Assembly: GCA_026018925.1 (NCBI GenBank)
Contig: JAKSZU010000018.1
Coordinates: 4,000,920 to 4,064,919 of the forward strand
DNA: 64,000 nt
Direction of reading: 5' to 3'
Origin: Tupaia tana
Taxonomy: Eukaryota; Chordata; Mammalia; Scandentia; Tupaiidae
This document shows, piece by piece, positions 48,601 to 55,080 of the stretch; position 1 is the first letter of the stretch; the number at the start of each line of letters is the position of its first letter. The position numbers and the translations under genes were made by a program. Below the pieces are notes generated by a model. The model ran no database searches and was not told the DNA's origin. It saw nothing but the letters and a program-made list of their open reading frames with translations.

Positions 48601-49531
48601 CCTCAGTGGATACAGTTGGAAAGCCCACTGCATGCCCACGCTGGTCACTCAGAGCCAGGACACAAAGGAAGCCCGTGGTGGCTGGAGCTGGCTCATCCTA
48701 GCTCACGAGGGCCAGTCATGCCTGTCTCTCTTTCCATGGATGGTGACCTATATTGATTGCTTGAAATCAACCATTATGGGAATATTTACACCAAGGAAAT
48801 GGGCAAAAGCTACACATCAGAGCCTTCTCATTCGTTTTTTCTTTTTTGGACAGCCTGGTGTTAAATTTACCAGCACACCTGCCAGCCTTTCCAACTTCAT
48901 TTGCTGTTATTCTGACAAGACTTATTTTTTCTAAGTGTATTTTTTTATTTCGAGGTGGAGGGAGTCATGCCATGAACCGCTACCAGCCTCAGCCAGGTGG
49001 ATCGCAAGAATGTGTGTGGGCACCCTGTGTATACAGGGAGGACCTAGGACACGGACGCAGGACCTTCTGGGCTTGGTCCGTTACGTTACCACTGTACCAC
49101 CATTTGATCCATACGAGGATGTTTTCTGATGAGGAGGTCGAGACATGAAGTTGACAGGACCTGCCTAACAGCATACAGACATGGCAGAGCCAGGACTCAG
49201 CCCAGGCCTGACCGCGGCAACCTCCGTGGTTGTGGGATGACAGTCTCTCTTTCCCCACTCCGATATCAAGTCACGTGTTTCCTGCCAGCCACCTCTGCTG
49301 CCACGTCCTTGTGCTCAGTGGTGGGTGTGTCAGGGGCCCAGACTTCCCGGTGTGGCCTGAGCAGCGCTGAGCCCCCGCCTCCTTCCTAACGGCGACTTTG
49401 TGTGGCCCTTGTTTTCGCAGAATTTCGCTAAAGAGTTTGTGATCAGCGATCGGAAGGAGCTGGAGGAAGATTTCATCAAGAGCGAGCTGAAGAAGGCGGG
49501 GGGAGCCAATTACGACGCCCAGACGGAGTAA
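16277..49531 (+). CDS. COTL1: Coactosin-like protein, complete 4-exon coding region
   Basis: Joining 16277-16353, 16605-16687, 37821-37978 and 49421-49531 gives an open frame of 142 codons plus TAA. The product matches coactosin-like protein, a single ADF-homology domain (about residues 2-130) that binds F-actin without severing it and, from published work, also binds 5-lipoxygenase. It acts in the cytosol and on actin filaments. The family residues K75 (reported as needed for F-actin binding) and K131 (reported for 5-lipoxygenase binding) are both present, and the C-terminus ends in acidic NYDAQTE. The length equals that of the human protein. From memory, human has A12 and QH at 46-47 where this has E12 and SQ; this needs an alignment. 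The start ATG sits in GGACGATGG, a fair Kozak context with G at +4. All introns are GT-AG and phases agree across every junction. There is no frameshift or stop, so I read it as functional. Confidence 0.97.
16354..16604 (+). other. COTL1 intron 1
   Basis: 251 bp, GT-AG, no recognised repeat. It starts GTGAGGAAC and ends with a pyrimidine tract and AAAG. Confidence 0.9.
16605..16687 (+). CDS. COTL1: COTL1 coding exon 2
   Basis: Completes W26 and encodes V27 to T53 plus the first base of D54. The acceptor is a pyrimidine-rich stretch ending AACCCAAAG before GGTGAC; the donor is ACAG|GTAGGG. The intron before it is only 251 bp, so exons 1 and 2 sit within 411 bp of each other next to the promoter, while the next exon is 21.1 kb away. 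Confidence 0.96.
17560..17680 (+). mobile_element. MIR remnant
   Basis: GGGGGCCTAGGTTTCCTCACCTG ... GTGAGGACAGTGAG ... GGACAGGGCCTGTGC follows the order of the MIR middle and 3' part. Confidence 0.6.
17971..18178 (+). repeat. 104-bp tandem duplication
   Basis: Two adjacent copies starting GGTGCCCAGGGCCACAGCAG at 17971 and 18075, each ending CTGCTGCTTCTGTGC. They differ by about two positions (CCAGG/CTAGG and one extra C), so the event is recent. Confidence 0.95.
18855..18940 (-). mobile_element. MIR remnant
   Basis: GTGAAGCTCAGAGAGGCTGA and GTGACTTGCCTGAGAGCACG, then CAGCTGGGAGGAGAGCTGGG: the antisense MIR central region. Confidence 0.7.
20175..20370 (+). mobile_element. MIR whose 3' end runs into a minisatellite
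   Basis: ACTTGCTGTGTGGCCTTGGACAAGG and TACCTCAGAAGGCCGCTGGGAGG, then AATGAGAGCGTGGCCCCGGCACG, in MIR order. The CCCGGCACGCGTGGGCTGTC that should be the MIR tail (CCTGGCAC-TAGTAGGTGCTC) is also the first repeat unit of the next feature. Confidence 0.75.
20345..20886 (+). repeat. 34-bp-unit minisatellite (about 16 units)
   Basis: Unit of the type GTGGGCTGTCCTTACCATCG plus CGGCCCCGGTCTGC, repeated head to tail with substitutions, mainly CTTACC/CTCACC and GTCTGC/GTACTC/GCACGC. As 34 is not a multiple of three and the unit has no stop in these frames, all three + frames stay open and make long artefactual proteins with a 34-residue period. Confidence 0.95.
21725..21965 (-). mobile_element. Old antisense L1 scrap
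   Basis: TTGAAATATTGTTGCTATG, GGCTACATAGTGTTCTGGCATA and ATTGTTTAACCGCC echo antisense L1 order, strongly diverged. Confidence 0.5.
22545..22981. repeat. LTR-like repeat with CCAAT boxes and a 94-bp tandem duplication
   Basis: CTGGCCAATCAGAGG, ATTATTGGTTCAGG and AAGCCAATCAGATTGG occur as in the relic at 3934-4385. Its right part contains two 94-bp-spaced copies of CATTTGTAGAGAGAACCTGT ... CTCTTGGACCCAGC at 22797-22890 and 22891-22981, with few differences. Confidence 0.6.
23014..23262 (-). mobile_element. tRNA-derived SINE, long form
   Basis: CGCTATAGGGCGCGTGTGCTC, GAAATCACCCCCCAGGGGG, GGGACTCGAACCGCC and CCAACTGCTGGTCCC. It is one of the least diverged copies by eye. Confidence 0.93.
24016..24056 (+). 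repeat. (GGGCA)n short tandem repeat
   Basis: GGGGTGGGGCGGGGCAGGGC, then repeating GGCAG; about six units. It sits in a generally G-rich stretch (23990-24100). Confidence 0.9.
24429..24740. mobile_element. Mariner-like relic split by a short-form SINE
   Basis: Left end GGGACTTCAGAAAGTTCACAG. The core GACCCATGCATAGTTTTTTG matches that at 36552. The right end, CTTTCATGACTTTTT, is duplicated on either side of the SINE at 24590-24722 (again as CTTCATGAGCTTTTTG), which gives the target-site duplication. Confidence 0.6.
24590..24722 (-). mobile_element. tRNA-derived SINE, short form
   Basis: TTTTAATTCAACCAGAGAGAC, GTGGGAAAACGACC, GGACTTGAACCGTGG, and CCACCTGCTGGTCCC at the head. No central block. 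Confidence 0.87.
24935..25000 (-). mobile_element. MIR remnant
   Basis: GAACATTTACTGAGCACCTA and CTTTGTGCCGGAAACAGTGC: the antisense MIR 3' end. Confidence 0.7.
25413..25466 (+). repeat. Perfect 54-bp direct repeat, copy 1
   Basis: CCGTCTCTGGCAGTGGTACC to CAGGGCCAGCTG, identical to 26574-26627 with abrupt loss of similarity on both sides. Confidence 0.93.
25950..26110 (-). mobile_element. Probable MIR remnant
   Basis: GCCAGGCACTGTGGGGGATTTCACGTGG-type start followed by CCCCACTTCACTCATGAGAAACCCC, in antisense MIR order; diverged. Confidence 0.5.
26574..26627 (+). repeat. Perfect 54-bp direct repeat, copy 2
   Basis: Identical to 25413-25466, 1,161 bp away in the same orientation. Left flanks GCCGGTG and GAGGACT, and right flanks ACCTTCC and GCCCCCG, do not match. 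Confidence 0.93.
26748..26830 (+). mobile_element. MIR remnant
   Basis: TGCTGGGTTCAATCTCAGCTC, GCTATGTAACCCTGGGCAAG and CCTCTCCGTGCCTCAGTATCC, the core of MIR. Confidence 0.8.
27880..28352 (-). mobile_element. Solitary MaLR-type (MST/MLT1-like) LTR relic
   Basis: GACTGAGTGGCTTAAAGAGC, CTTACGGTTCTGGGGGCCGG, GGCATCAAGGTGTGAGCAGG, then GACGTGGATGTTTTGGGGGG and CAGTTTCAG are the antisense order of mammalian MaLR LTRs. There is no internal retroviral coding sequence, so it is a solitary, inert LTR. Confidence 0.75.
28762..28847 (+). repeat. 43-bp tandem duplication
   Basis: AACGCGGGGCTGCTGGGTAA begins at 28762 and again at 28805, both continuing CACCCACAGGGG. Confidence 0.93.
29128..29530 (+). 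repeat. 28-bp-unit minisatellite (about 14 units)
   Basis: Unit GTGGGACTGTCCTCGTGGTG plus GCCTGTCC (variants GCCGGTTC, CTCATGG), head to tail. Three units make 84 bp, hence a 28-residue periodicity in artefactual reading frames on both strands. Confidence 0.95.
29985..30235 (+). mobile_element. L2 3'-end remnant
   Basis: GTCCTTCAGGACCCAGATCG, ATCACCTCCTCTGGGAAGCC and TTTGAAGGTTGGGATTGAGTC follow the L2 3' end in order. Confidence 0.7.
31894..32117 (+). mobile_element. tRNA-derived SINE, long form, with ~21-bp target-site duplication
   Basis: GGGGCCAGCAGATGGCATAG head, body, CTCACCGGCAAAAACCTC and A-rich tail. The flanks GACAAAGAAAAGCCATTTCT at 31872 and 32118 are identical, a long clean duplication. 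Confidence 0.94.
32774..32930 (+). mobile_element. MER5A (hAT-Charlie) element
   Basis: CAGTGGTTCTCAAGCTTCC, GAGTTTCTGAATCAGTAGG, TCACATTTCTAGGAATCC and GGGGACCACAC, the MER5A order. Counterpart in copy B at 51977-52133. Confidence 0.88.
32995..33195 (+). mobile_element. MIR remnant
   Basis: GCAGTTTCTTCATCTGTGAGG and, at the end, CCAGGCACACAGTAGGCCCTC plus AATACTCGCCAATGAATAA. Counterpart at about 52199-52400. Confidence 0.7.
34500..34900 (+). mobile_element. GC-enriched sense L1 3' fragment
   Basis: GATGGATGTGGTCTGTCTACG, GGTATTACTGTGCCGTCAGAAGG, GCTGCCAGGGGCTGGGAGAGG, GTTTCTTTTTGGGGCGAC and GTGGAGTTAGGTGGTGACAG match, in order, the conserved 3' part of mammalian L1 with many A/T to G/C changes. 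Counterpart at about 53702-54105. Confidence 0.7.
34966..34984. repeat. Poly(C) run, length-variable between the two copies
   Basis: A C14 run sits here, broken from the flank by GC; copy B (about 54170-54190) has a longer uninterrupted run. This region is prone to sequencing and replication slippage. Confidence 0.85.
35603..35878 (+). mobile_element. tRNA-derived SINE, long form
   Basis: GGGGCCAGCAGGTGGCATGC head, TCGAGCCCAGACC, body, CTGGCAAGTGTATGCATC, then (AAT)n and (AAAC)n in the tail (35838-35870). Confidence 0.9.
35885..36000. mobile_element. MER5-like fragment
   Basis: GCAGACCCTGGCCCAACCAGACC and CTGCCTCAAAATCTGCATCTTGG resemble the antisense interior of a MER5-type hAT element. 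Diverged. Confidence 0.45.
36552..36685. mobile_element. Mariner-like non-autonomous element
   Basis: Left end GGGGACTTCAGAAAGTCACGG; right end CCGTGAATTTTTGGAAGACC, whose reverse complement matches the left end imperfectly. The core has TAGTTTTATTTTGGTGCAAAG. Counterpart at 55762-55895. Confidence 0.65.
36728..36872 (-). mobile_element. tRNA-derived SINE, short form
   Basis: ATTTTACCAGAGAGGGACAG, (GA)n, CCAGGTCCAGGACTTGAACTG, and CCACCCACCGGCCCC at the head. Confidence 0.88.
37037..37260 (-). mobile_element. tRNA-derived SINE, long form, diverged
   Basis: GCATAGGGTGTGGCCATTCC, GAGGAATCACCCCCAGGG, GGGACTCAAACCAGGG and CTTAACCATCATGCTGTC. Confidence 0.82.
37565..37690 (+). mobile_element. 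MIR remnant just upstream of exon 3
   Basis: TCCCTGGGTTCAAATCCC, ACGTAACCTTGGGGCTGGCC and CTTTTCCATCTGGGACG are in MIR order. It ends about 130 bp before the exon 3 acceptor. Confidence 0.75.
37821..37978 (+). CDS. COTL1: COTL1 coding exon 3
   Basis: 158 bp, encoding D54 (last two bases) to Q106. It contains the core of the ADF-homology domain, including RFTTGDAMSKRSKFALITW with actin-contact K75. The acceptor is CTTGGCCACAG|ATGACG and the donor is CCAG|GTAATC. An identical second copy exists at 57052-57209 beyond the assembly gap. This copy is taken as the real one because it lies between exons 2 and 4. Confidence 0.96.
38790..38995 (+). mobile_element. Old, partial tRNA-derived SINE
   Basis: GTCATTAAGGGAGCCCGATC, GAGCACGGTTCAGATGTCTG, GTGCTGGGCACGCGTGCGCG and GGGATTGCGGAGTGACCACG match the order of the long SINE with heavy change. 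Counterpart at 58011-58216. Confidence 0.65.
40085..40300 (+). mobile_element. MIR remnant
   Basis: GTGACCTGTTGCAGGCTGCTTC, CCGATTTCCTCATCTGAGAAATC, and CTATAACCTGTGCCTCATGG, then the 3' part. It contains a strong hairpin (40113-40151). Confidence 0.75.
42130..42290 (-). mobile_element. MIR remnant
   Basis: GAGCACGTGTTCTGTGCTGGG and CCGTTTGCAGATGAGAAGAC, then AGACTCAGCGAGGTTGAG, in antisense MIR order. Confidence 0.7.
42340..42497 (+). mobile_element. 3'-truncated tRNA-derived SINE
   Basis: Complete head GGGGCCAGCAGTTAGTGTAAT, GGTTCGAGTCCCGGACC and body to GGGATTGCGGTAATG, where it stops without the pyrimidine-rich part or an A tail. The head is intact enough to show A- and B-box matches. 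Confidence 0.88.
43105..43215 (-). mobile_element. Antisense L1 scrap
   Basis: CCCCATAACCAAAGTATAATTTACAC-type start, then GATGCATTTTGTCATGCATG, as in antisense L1 3' ends. Counterpart at about 62326-62436. Confidence 0.55.
43562..43790 (+). mobile_element. Old tRNA-derived SINE
   Basis: GAGGTTAAGGGAGTCAAATC, CATAATTCGAGTCCTGGCCC, GCTCAGAATCCCAGCAGGAC and GCCCTTTGGCAAATGAAAAAA keep the family order. Confidence 0.75.
45601..45882 (-). mobile_element. tRNA-derived SINE, long form, with target-site duplication
   Basis: Long poly(T), CGCTATAGGGTGTGTGCACTC, GAAATCACCCCCCGGGGGG and CTAACTGCTGGTCCCC. AGATTTCTT flanks both sides (about 45591 and 45884). The B-box stretch is missing between GGTCCGGGAC and TATGTGGGAG. 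Confidence 0.92.
46195..46365 (+). mobile_element. MIR remnant
   Basis: CTTATCTGAAAATAAGTAAATAAA, GGATTAAATGCACAATGCGTG and GTGCCGGGCACCTGCC plus CAATAAATATTAACC, the MIR 3' half. Confidence 0.75.
46490..46665 (-). mobile_element. Antisense L1 3'-end fragment
   Basis: TTAAATTGAGGTGAGATTAG, GGTCAATGGCGTTTAGTACG and CTTCAAAACATTTCATCACCCC follow antisense L1. Confidence 0.75.
46727..46925 (-). mobile_element. tRNA-derived SINE, partial
   Basis: GATTTTGCCACAGGACAC, GAGAGACAGAGAAGG, CTCAGGATTTTGGGCATGC, GGGATTCTAACTGTGG, GACTGGCCCC. Confidence 0.8.
46954..47237 (+). mobile_element. tRNA-derived SINE, long form, first of two at one target
   Basis: GGGGACCAGCAGTTAGTGTG, GGTTCGAGTCCTGGACC, body, and CACCCTGTAGC then an A-rich tail. 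The flanks CACCTTTATTG at 46943 and 47238 are its target-site duplication. Confidence 0.93.
47249..47487 (+). mobile_element. tRNA-derived SINE, 5'-deleted head, second at the same target
   Basis: GGGTCAGCAGTTCAAGTCCTAG (the interval between A and B boxes is missing), body, GCACATGCCCAAAGGC, tail with (AATAA)n. It is followed by a third CACCTTTATTG at 47488. Confidence 0.9.
47488..48065 (-). mobile_element. GC-enriched antisense L1 3'-end fragment
   Basis: CCTTTATTGAGATAATTTATATACC, then GCAATTACCACCACAACC, CACTAACCTACTTTCTGTG, TTTATGTAAATGGAGCC, GTTTCCACCCCTCGGCTG and GGTGGGACTGCTGGGTC, in antisense L1 order. Confidence 0.8.
48080..48248 (-). mobile_element. tRNA-derived SINE, short form
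   Basis: TTTTTTAATTTGACCAGAGAG, GAGAAAGCAAGCTGCCAGG, GGGGCTCAAACTGCAGTC, and a head ending CCCTGCTGGCC. Confidence 0.9.
49120..49230 (-). mobile_element. MIR remnant
   Basis: GATGAGGAGGTCGAGACATGA, GACAGGACCTGCCTAACAGC and GGCAGAGCCAGGACTCAGCC, antisense MIR core, about 190 bp upstream of the exon 4 acceptor. Confidence 0.7.
49421..49531 (+). CDS. COTL1: COTL1 coding exon 4 (terminal)
   Basis: Encodes N107 to E142 and the TAA stop. It contains the last helix (about 116-130, RKELEEDFIKSELKKA) with K131 and the short acidic tail. The acceptor CTTGTTTTCGCAG is strong. The frame follows directly from exon 3, which ends on a codon boundary. Confidence 0.96.
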   Translation, partial: NFAKEFVISDRKELEEDFIKSELKKAGGANYDAQTE

Positions 49532-50708
49532 CCCCGCTGCCCCGCCCCTGCCAAAGCCATCTGCCTGCTCCCCGGGGGAGGGGACCCGGCCTCAGCCACC
49601 AGCCCACCCGCCCACCAGGGAGAGGAGAAGGGATGAGAGGCAACACCCACTCCCCGCATCTGCAGCCCCGCCCCCCCCTCCTTCCCTCAGGCCTGCTGCG
49701 TCCCGTCTCGCGGAGCTCACAGACCATCTTTCTTTGATCCTTTTCTTTCCATCCCTTTTTTGTTGTAAAGAAAAATCATTTCGATGCCCAGGTCATGCGC
49801 GTCATTAGAGCTGAGGGGCCTCGCGCGGCGACACCTTTGCTGGCATTTCTCTCCTGCTCGGTGTGGCCTGCCTAGACCATCGCCCACGGCCTCCCGCTGC
49901 TTGCAGAGCCTGGGCTGGTGCCGCTGTCTTGGTTTTCTCTGGCACACCCTCCACTTGCCACTCGGGCAGCCATGCCGCTAGCCGAGCCCATGAACGGCAC
50001 CCTCCGAGCACACGCGCTCCTCCCGGAGTCTGCAGGCCCCGCCCCAGCCCCACTCGACGTGCCTAAGCTGCATGTCCGACCGAGACAGCATTGCTCGGGC
50101 GAAACCTTCAGGTCTGGCTCAGACTGAATCAGAAAAGAGACAATTTGCCTTAAAACTTGCCTGGCAGTGGCTTTGCCACATGATCTGAAATCCCTTGTTC
50201 CCGCCTTCTGACTGAAATCTCTTGGCATGGACAGGGGACAAAGGTCTGAGTCCAGATTTGATTGGGAGCAGGACTCCAGAGTTAGCTTCACGGGCTCCGA
50301 GTGACAGGGCATTAGGGAGACGGCGCAGGTGGGGAACGAGGACTGCAGTCGAACCGGGAGCCGGCTCTCCACTTCCAGGAGGGTCCCGGGCAGACAGCGA
50401 GAGTGCAGCCAGGAGGCCTGGCCCGCTGCCCCCGCTGTGTGCCAGGCAGGCACACTGGCTCTCGGCTCTCGCGGTGACCGGAGTCTGCGGTTTCAACCTT
50501 AGGTCTGCGCACCAATCTGAAAGGATCATTTTGCTTTGTTTTTAAAGAAAGATGAGATCGGCCTGGTTCTCCATGAGCACGTTTTGTACCGTTCTTTTTC
50601 GTTTTCCTTGCTCGTTCCATTTTGAGGAAGAAGCTGTGCTGTGTTGGGGTGTGAAGAACATCTCTGCGCTCAAACAGTTTACAGAAATAAATGTCTTTTG
50701 TTTTTCAA
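49532..50708 (+). other. COTL1: COTL1 3' UTR
   Basis: Non-coding sequence from the TAA to the inferred cleavage site, about 1.18 kb. No SINE or L1 insertion was recognised within it, unlike the flanking introns, which fits an mRNA segment. The exact end is inferred from the AATAAA at 50686 and the A-run at about 50708. Confidence 0.8.
50686..50691 (+). terminator. COTL1: Canonical polyadenylation signal AATAAA
   Basis: AATAAA in the context ACAGAAATAAATGTC. It is followed 15-20 bases later by an A-run and then by T/GT-rich sequence (TTTTCTGATTTGTCTTGGGG), the expected downstream element. This is the only well-placed signal seen between the stop codon and the gap. Confidence 0.85.
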
Positions 50709-51588
50709 AAAAAAGCTTGATTTTCTGATTTGTCTTGGGGCTTCCTTTTTAAATTTCTTCTTATTTTTTAAACCCGATAGTGCATTCACTTTCCACCGGT
50801 TTCTTTCTTTACTATAAAAACAAAGCGGTTGTCATCACCTTCAGCTGTAATAGGCATTTCTGGCGCCGTAGGGGGCCAGGCACGTTCATATTTAGTAGCT
50901 TATTTGATTGTTATTTTTTAATTGCCTGAAGGTACATGTGCTCTCCAGAGAGGGGGCCTGAAGGAAGAACGCACCCCAGCGGGGCGTGGCCACACTGCAG
51001 CCTCTGTCCTGTGGGGCTGTGGGGCACGCAGTACACCCGGCATGCTTTTCAAGTTGCCAGCGCCGGGGATTCAAACCACTGTCAGCGATGTGGGATCCAC
51101 TCCCTTCACAGTGGATATTAAGGCAACAGGTCGGTTATTTAATTAATAACCGGGAGGGACAGGTGCTGCTTTGTCCCATGGTGTGGAAGCTGAGGCTCAG
51201 AGAGGTTTGAACCGAGGTGTCCTAACATCCCTGGTGCTGCTGCGGTGAAGACAGTGGGGGTCCTGGATCTGAGTGACAACAGTGAGGCGCAGCCGGCCCC
51301 TCCGCTCAGGCACTTCAGGTAAAGCCAAGAGAAGGCCCCCGCCTGGCTTGGTGGCCACGCCCTTTCCGCCGCTGCTGATAAACTGGACTCCAGCGCGTGT
51401 CCGCGCCCGGACCCAGGCCAGCAGCCGGCGGGGAGGGGCGCAGGTGCGCGCGGAGCAGGAAGGGGTCCTCCCGGGTGTGTCCGGCCACGCCGGGCGGAAG
51501 GTCACCGCCATCCCCAATCCCAGCCCGCTCCAGCACGTCCGGGTTGCAGTGCCTGCTCACCTGCACAGCTGTGGCTTTTGGCCAGGTA
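50709..51588. other. COTL1 3' flank up to the gap
   Basis: T/A-rich just after the cleavage site, then a SINE at 50909-51112 and a weak MIR-like scrap (GGAAGCTGAGGCTCAGAGAGG at 51185). The last 250 bp are GC-rich single-copy DNA with no recognised gene. Confidence 0.6.
50909..51112 (-). mobile_element. tRNA-derived SINE, partial
   Basis: TTAATTGCCTGAAGGTACATG, CTCTCCAGAGAGG, GGCGTGGCCACACTGCAG, GGGGATTCAAACCACTG and ATGTGGGATCCACTCCC. The body has been shortened. Confidence 0.75.
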
Positions 51589-51688
51589 NNNNNNNNNNNN
51601 NNNNNNNNNNNNNNNNNNNNNNNNNNNNNNNNNNNNNNNNNNNNNNNNNNNNNNNNNNNNNNNNNNNNNNNNNNNNNNNNNNNNNNNN
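51589..51688. other. Assembly gap of 100 N
   Basis: Exactly 100 N, a conventional placeholder for a gap of unknown size. The sequence to its left is single-copy COTL1 3' flank. The sequence to its right restarts within what is otherwise COTL1 intron 2. The true distance and even the join itself are therefore uncertain. Confidence 0.98.
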
Positions 51689-54600
51689 GTGGGAGTGGCT
51701 GGGGGCCAGTCCGGGAGGTCCCTGGTGCTCAGGAGCCACACTGAGGCGCCCCGATTCTGTACGCTCTCATGCTGAGAAGGCAGACCATACAGGAAGCCCC
51801 TTTACGTGACCACTTCCTGGAAATAAAAGGTGTGGTGGGCAGGAGGGGCGGGCTGGGCTTGAGCACCTCAGCTCCTCTGCCTGCAGGCCATCGTCTGGCC
51901 CGAGCTGCCTGCCGGTGGGGGCTGCCGGTGGGGCGCACAGGCCGTATCACTTCCTCCCCGCTCCTCTGTCTCTAATCAGTGGTTCTCAAGCTTCCGCAGC
52001 GGCCAGCACCTGGGGGCTCATTCAAGCACAATTTCCGGCCCGGTCCCTAGAGTTTCTGAATCAGTAGGTCCAGGGTCCTGAGAACTCACATTTCTAGGAA
52101 TCCTGGGTGCTGCTGCTCCGGGGACCACACTGAGGACTCCCTGCTTTCCAAAGGGAGGCCTCGGAGAGCTGGCTCTGTGCTTCCTTATCACAGCCTCTCC
52201 GAGCTGCAGTTTCTTCATCTGTGAGGGGCCGAGCAGACGACCTTAGAAGTTGGGAGGAGGGGAGTGTGCGAATATGTGTAAATGTGGGCACGTGGCGAGC
52301 GAGCCAGGAACCCGACCTCAGCGACTTCTACACCCACTCTGTCTTACTGCCTCCCCCAGGCACACAGTAGGCCCTCAGGAAATACTCGCCAATGAATAAC
52401 TCAGTGATGAGCTGTGTGCCCGAGGGCCGTCCCCCCTTTGAAACCCAGAGGAGTGAGGAAGGTTTGCGGGTGCGGAAGGGCAGCCCACGCCTCAGCTGGG
52501 ACAACCGAGGCTTGTGCTTTTTTGCCTATGAGATCCGGGCAGGCCTCTGTGCAGGATGGGGTTGGGCAGAGACAGGAGCTGGCCTGGGGCGAAGGACAAA
52601 CCGTCCTTCTGTCCTGCCCAAGGCGAGGTCCAACCGGGCTCTGAACCTCCTTTGGGGGTGAGCCAAGCGTGGAGCGAGGCCTCCATGGTGCTGACACAGG
52701 GCCTCGGTCAAGTGTGACGCCTCGCTGTGAAGTGACCAACACCTGTAAGCATAGCATGACTCGGGGACTTCCAAAACACGTCCGCCCCGCAGCCTTGTTG
52801 ACCGAGCCGTTGTCAGATAAGCGCTGTCACACAGCAAACCATGTCCTTCCTCGACCCCCGAGGTAATGGCGTCAGCCCGTGTCCCGGACACGCCAATGTC
52901 CTTGGGGTGGTGCGGCTCACTTGCTGCATGTCTGTTTTGCACCAGGTCCTGGGCTGGGACTTGGGGTCAGGGTTCATGGGGGAATGGCTCCAGACAGGGA
53001 CAGGGCTGCCCAACACACAGCTGGATGGGCTGAAGGAGGCAAGGAACAGGAGAGTCTGTGCAGGGGGCACGGCCCGGGCAGCCTGCAGAGAGGGTGGGCC
53101 CTGCGAGCTTGCTACACTGGGAAGCCGGCCAGCTGGTGACGTCCAGAGGACCGAGAAGCTGGGGCAGCTGATGCAGCCGGGAGGCTGGCACTTGGCTGCC
53201 TGGAGGGTCAGTGTCTTCAAGAAATGTGCCGGCCCAGTGTGGCAGCTCCAGCGGCTGTCCCACGTGGAGGCCTTGGCTGGGGACAGGCGGTTTGGGTCCA
53301 AATGCACTCTGCAGCCCGAGCGAGCACCCAGGCTGAACAATGTGGAAATGGAACAGAGTGGTTACCATGGAAACGCTCACTGTTGCTTGTGACATCCAAG
53401 CGAGAGGCATGGGTCCGTCGGGTGTGTGGTCCTGCCTTCCACCAGGGCGAAGCTGAGGGTTAATGAAACGTCTCGGTGCTGCCCTCTCCTCCACACCTCC
53501 AGAACGCAGGCCGCACTTTCGGGCTGAAGGGATTCTCTGTGCTCTGGGACTCTCCGTGGCACGTGGTCGCATGCATTTCAGCTGGGAAGTTCCTTGGTTT
53601 CCCCAGCCTGTGAGTAGAAGCCACCCACAGCTTTGTCTGTGACGGCGACTTTAGGTAGGCCTGCCGTGTAGGGCTGGAGGGGTCTGGAGCTTTCACGTGA
53701 GTCTTCACGTGGACTGATGAGGGAGGTGTGAACTTGCCCCATTCTGGGGGCCACCTGGATGTCCGCCGAGCAAGGAAGAGACAGATGGATGTGGTCTGTC
53801 TACGTGACGGGGGTATTACTGTGCCGTCAGAAGGAAGGCCATGCCGGCACTCGCCGCCACACGGGTGAGCCTGAAAACGGGCTGTGGATTGCGAGAGCCG
53901 ACCCAGGCAGGCTGCGTGCCCCGGCTCTGCGAACTCCGAGCCAGCCAACCCACGGCATAGGAAGGTGGGCCGGAGGCTGCCAGGGGCTGGGAGAGGGGTG
54001 TGAGAATCGGGAGCGTTTGCTGATGGAGACAGGTTTCTTTTTGGGGCGACAGTGTCGTGGAGTTAGGTGGTGACAGCGGCTGCCAGCGCCGGTGGACTTT
54101 GTGCAGGGCTGGCGGCGGAGGCTCGAGTGTGGGAGCAGGCGAGTGCTCGCCTCCCATGTCCACGGGCCCCTGCCCCCCCCCCCCCCCCCGGGTTCCTCTT
54201 TGCTTGCCTCTCAGGTCTACCCTCTCGGGCCACCAAGCCCTGCACAGGATCTCCGAGGCCATCTTCCTCTGCCCCACTGACCCTGGGGGCAGCTCCCTGC
54301 GGTGTTGGGGGTGCTGGGCACCCACACCTTGGCCACATCATGTGACCTCAGGGCCACGTGCTTCCTCTCTCAAAGGATGTCAATGATGGGTTGACGGTGA
54401 CGTCCCTTCATCATTCTGAAGCCCAAAGGAGAGCAGAATATAAGCATTTTTTTGAATAGGAAGGTGCTGTACCAGTTGGGGGGGGCTCTGAGCTGTGTCC
54501 CTGAAGATGTGTCGTGGCCTGGCCCCGGTCACCTGGCCCCGCGTGCAGTTTCAGTCGCCTGCCCTGCCCAGCACTGCATGTTTTCTGGCCCCCGGGACAT

Positions 54601-54808
54601 TCTGTGACCACAGCAGCCTGTGGTCCAAGGCGCGCTTCTTGGGGTTTGAGACAATTAGCAGGAAGTGAACTTTGTCAGCTCAAAGCCTGTGTCTCCTCCA
54701 CGTGTCTGCGGGCCTTGCTGGTGACGTCCCTGCTCTGTGGGCTTTGGCATGGGAATCTACAAACTCTCCAGGACATAAGGGCTCTGGAGTAATAAAGAGC
54801 AAAAACCC

Positions 54809-55080
54809 GGGGCCAGCAGGTGGGCATGCATGGTGGTTATGTCGCTGGACTCCCACATGGACAACAAGGGGTCGAGCCCCAGACCTGGTGGCTTAGAACT
54901 CTGCCGGGCACGTGTGTATGCGTGGCCCAAGATCCCAGGAGAGTGGAGGAGAAGGGGTTGCAGCGTGGCCATCCCCCCACTTCCCCTCTCACTGTCTCTG
55001 TCTCTCTTTCTGGCAAGTGTATGCATCTTAAAGGAAAAAACTCTAAAAAATAGTAATAATAAACAAACAAACAAACAAAA
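54809..55080 (+). mobile_element. tRNA-derived SINE (copy B of 35603-35878)
   Basis: Same insertion as in copy A, differing by single-base length changes (GGTGGGCATG, GAGCCCCAGACC, GTGGCCCAAG). Confidence 0.9.

Larger units (their letters stand above)
37979..49420 (+). other. COTL1 intron 3
   Basis: 11,442 bp, GTAATC to TTCGCAG. The stretches 37979-38789, 38996-40084, 40301-42129, 43791-45590 and 48250-49119 contain no gene or recognised repeat beyond minor MIR-like motifs (for example about 43005-43075 and 44455-44490). Confidence 0.88.
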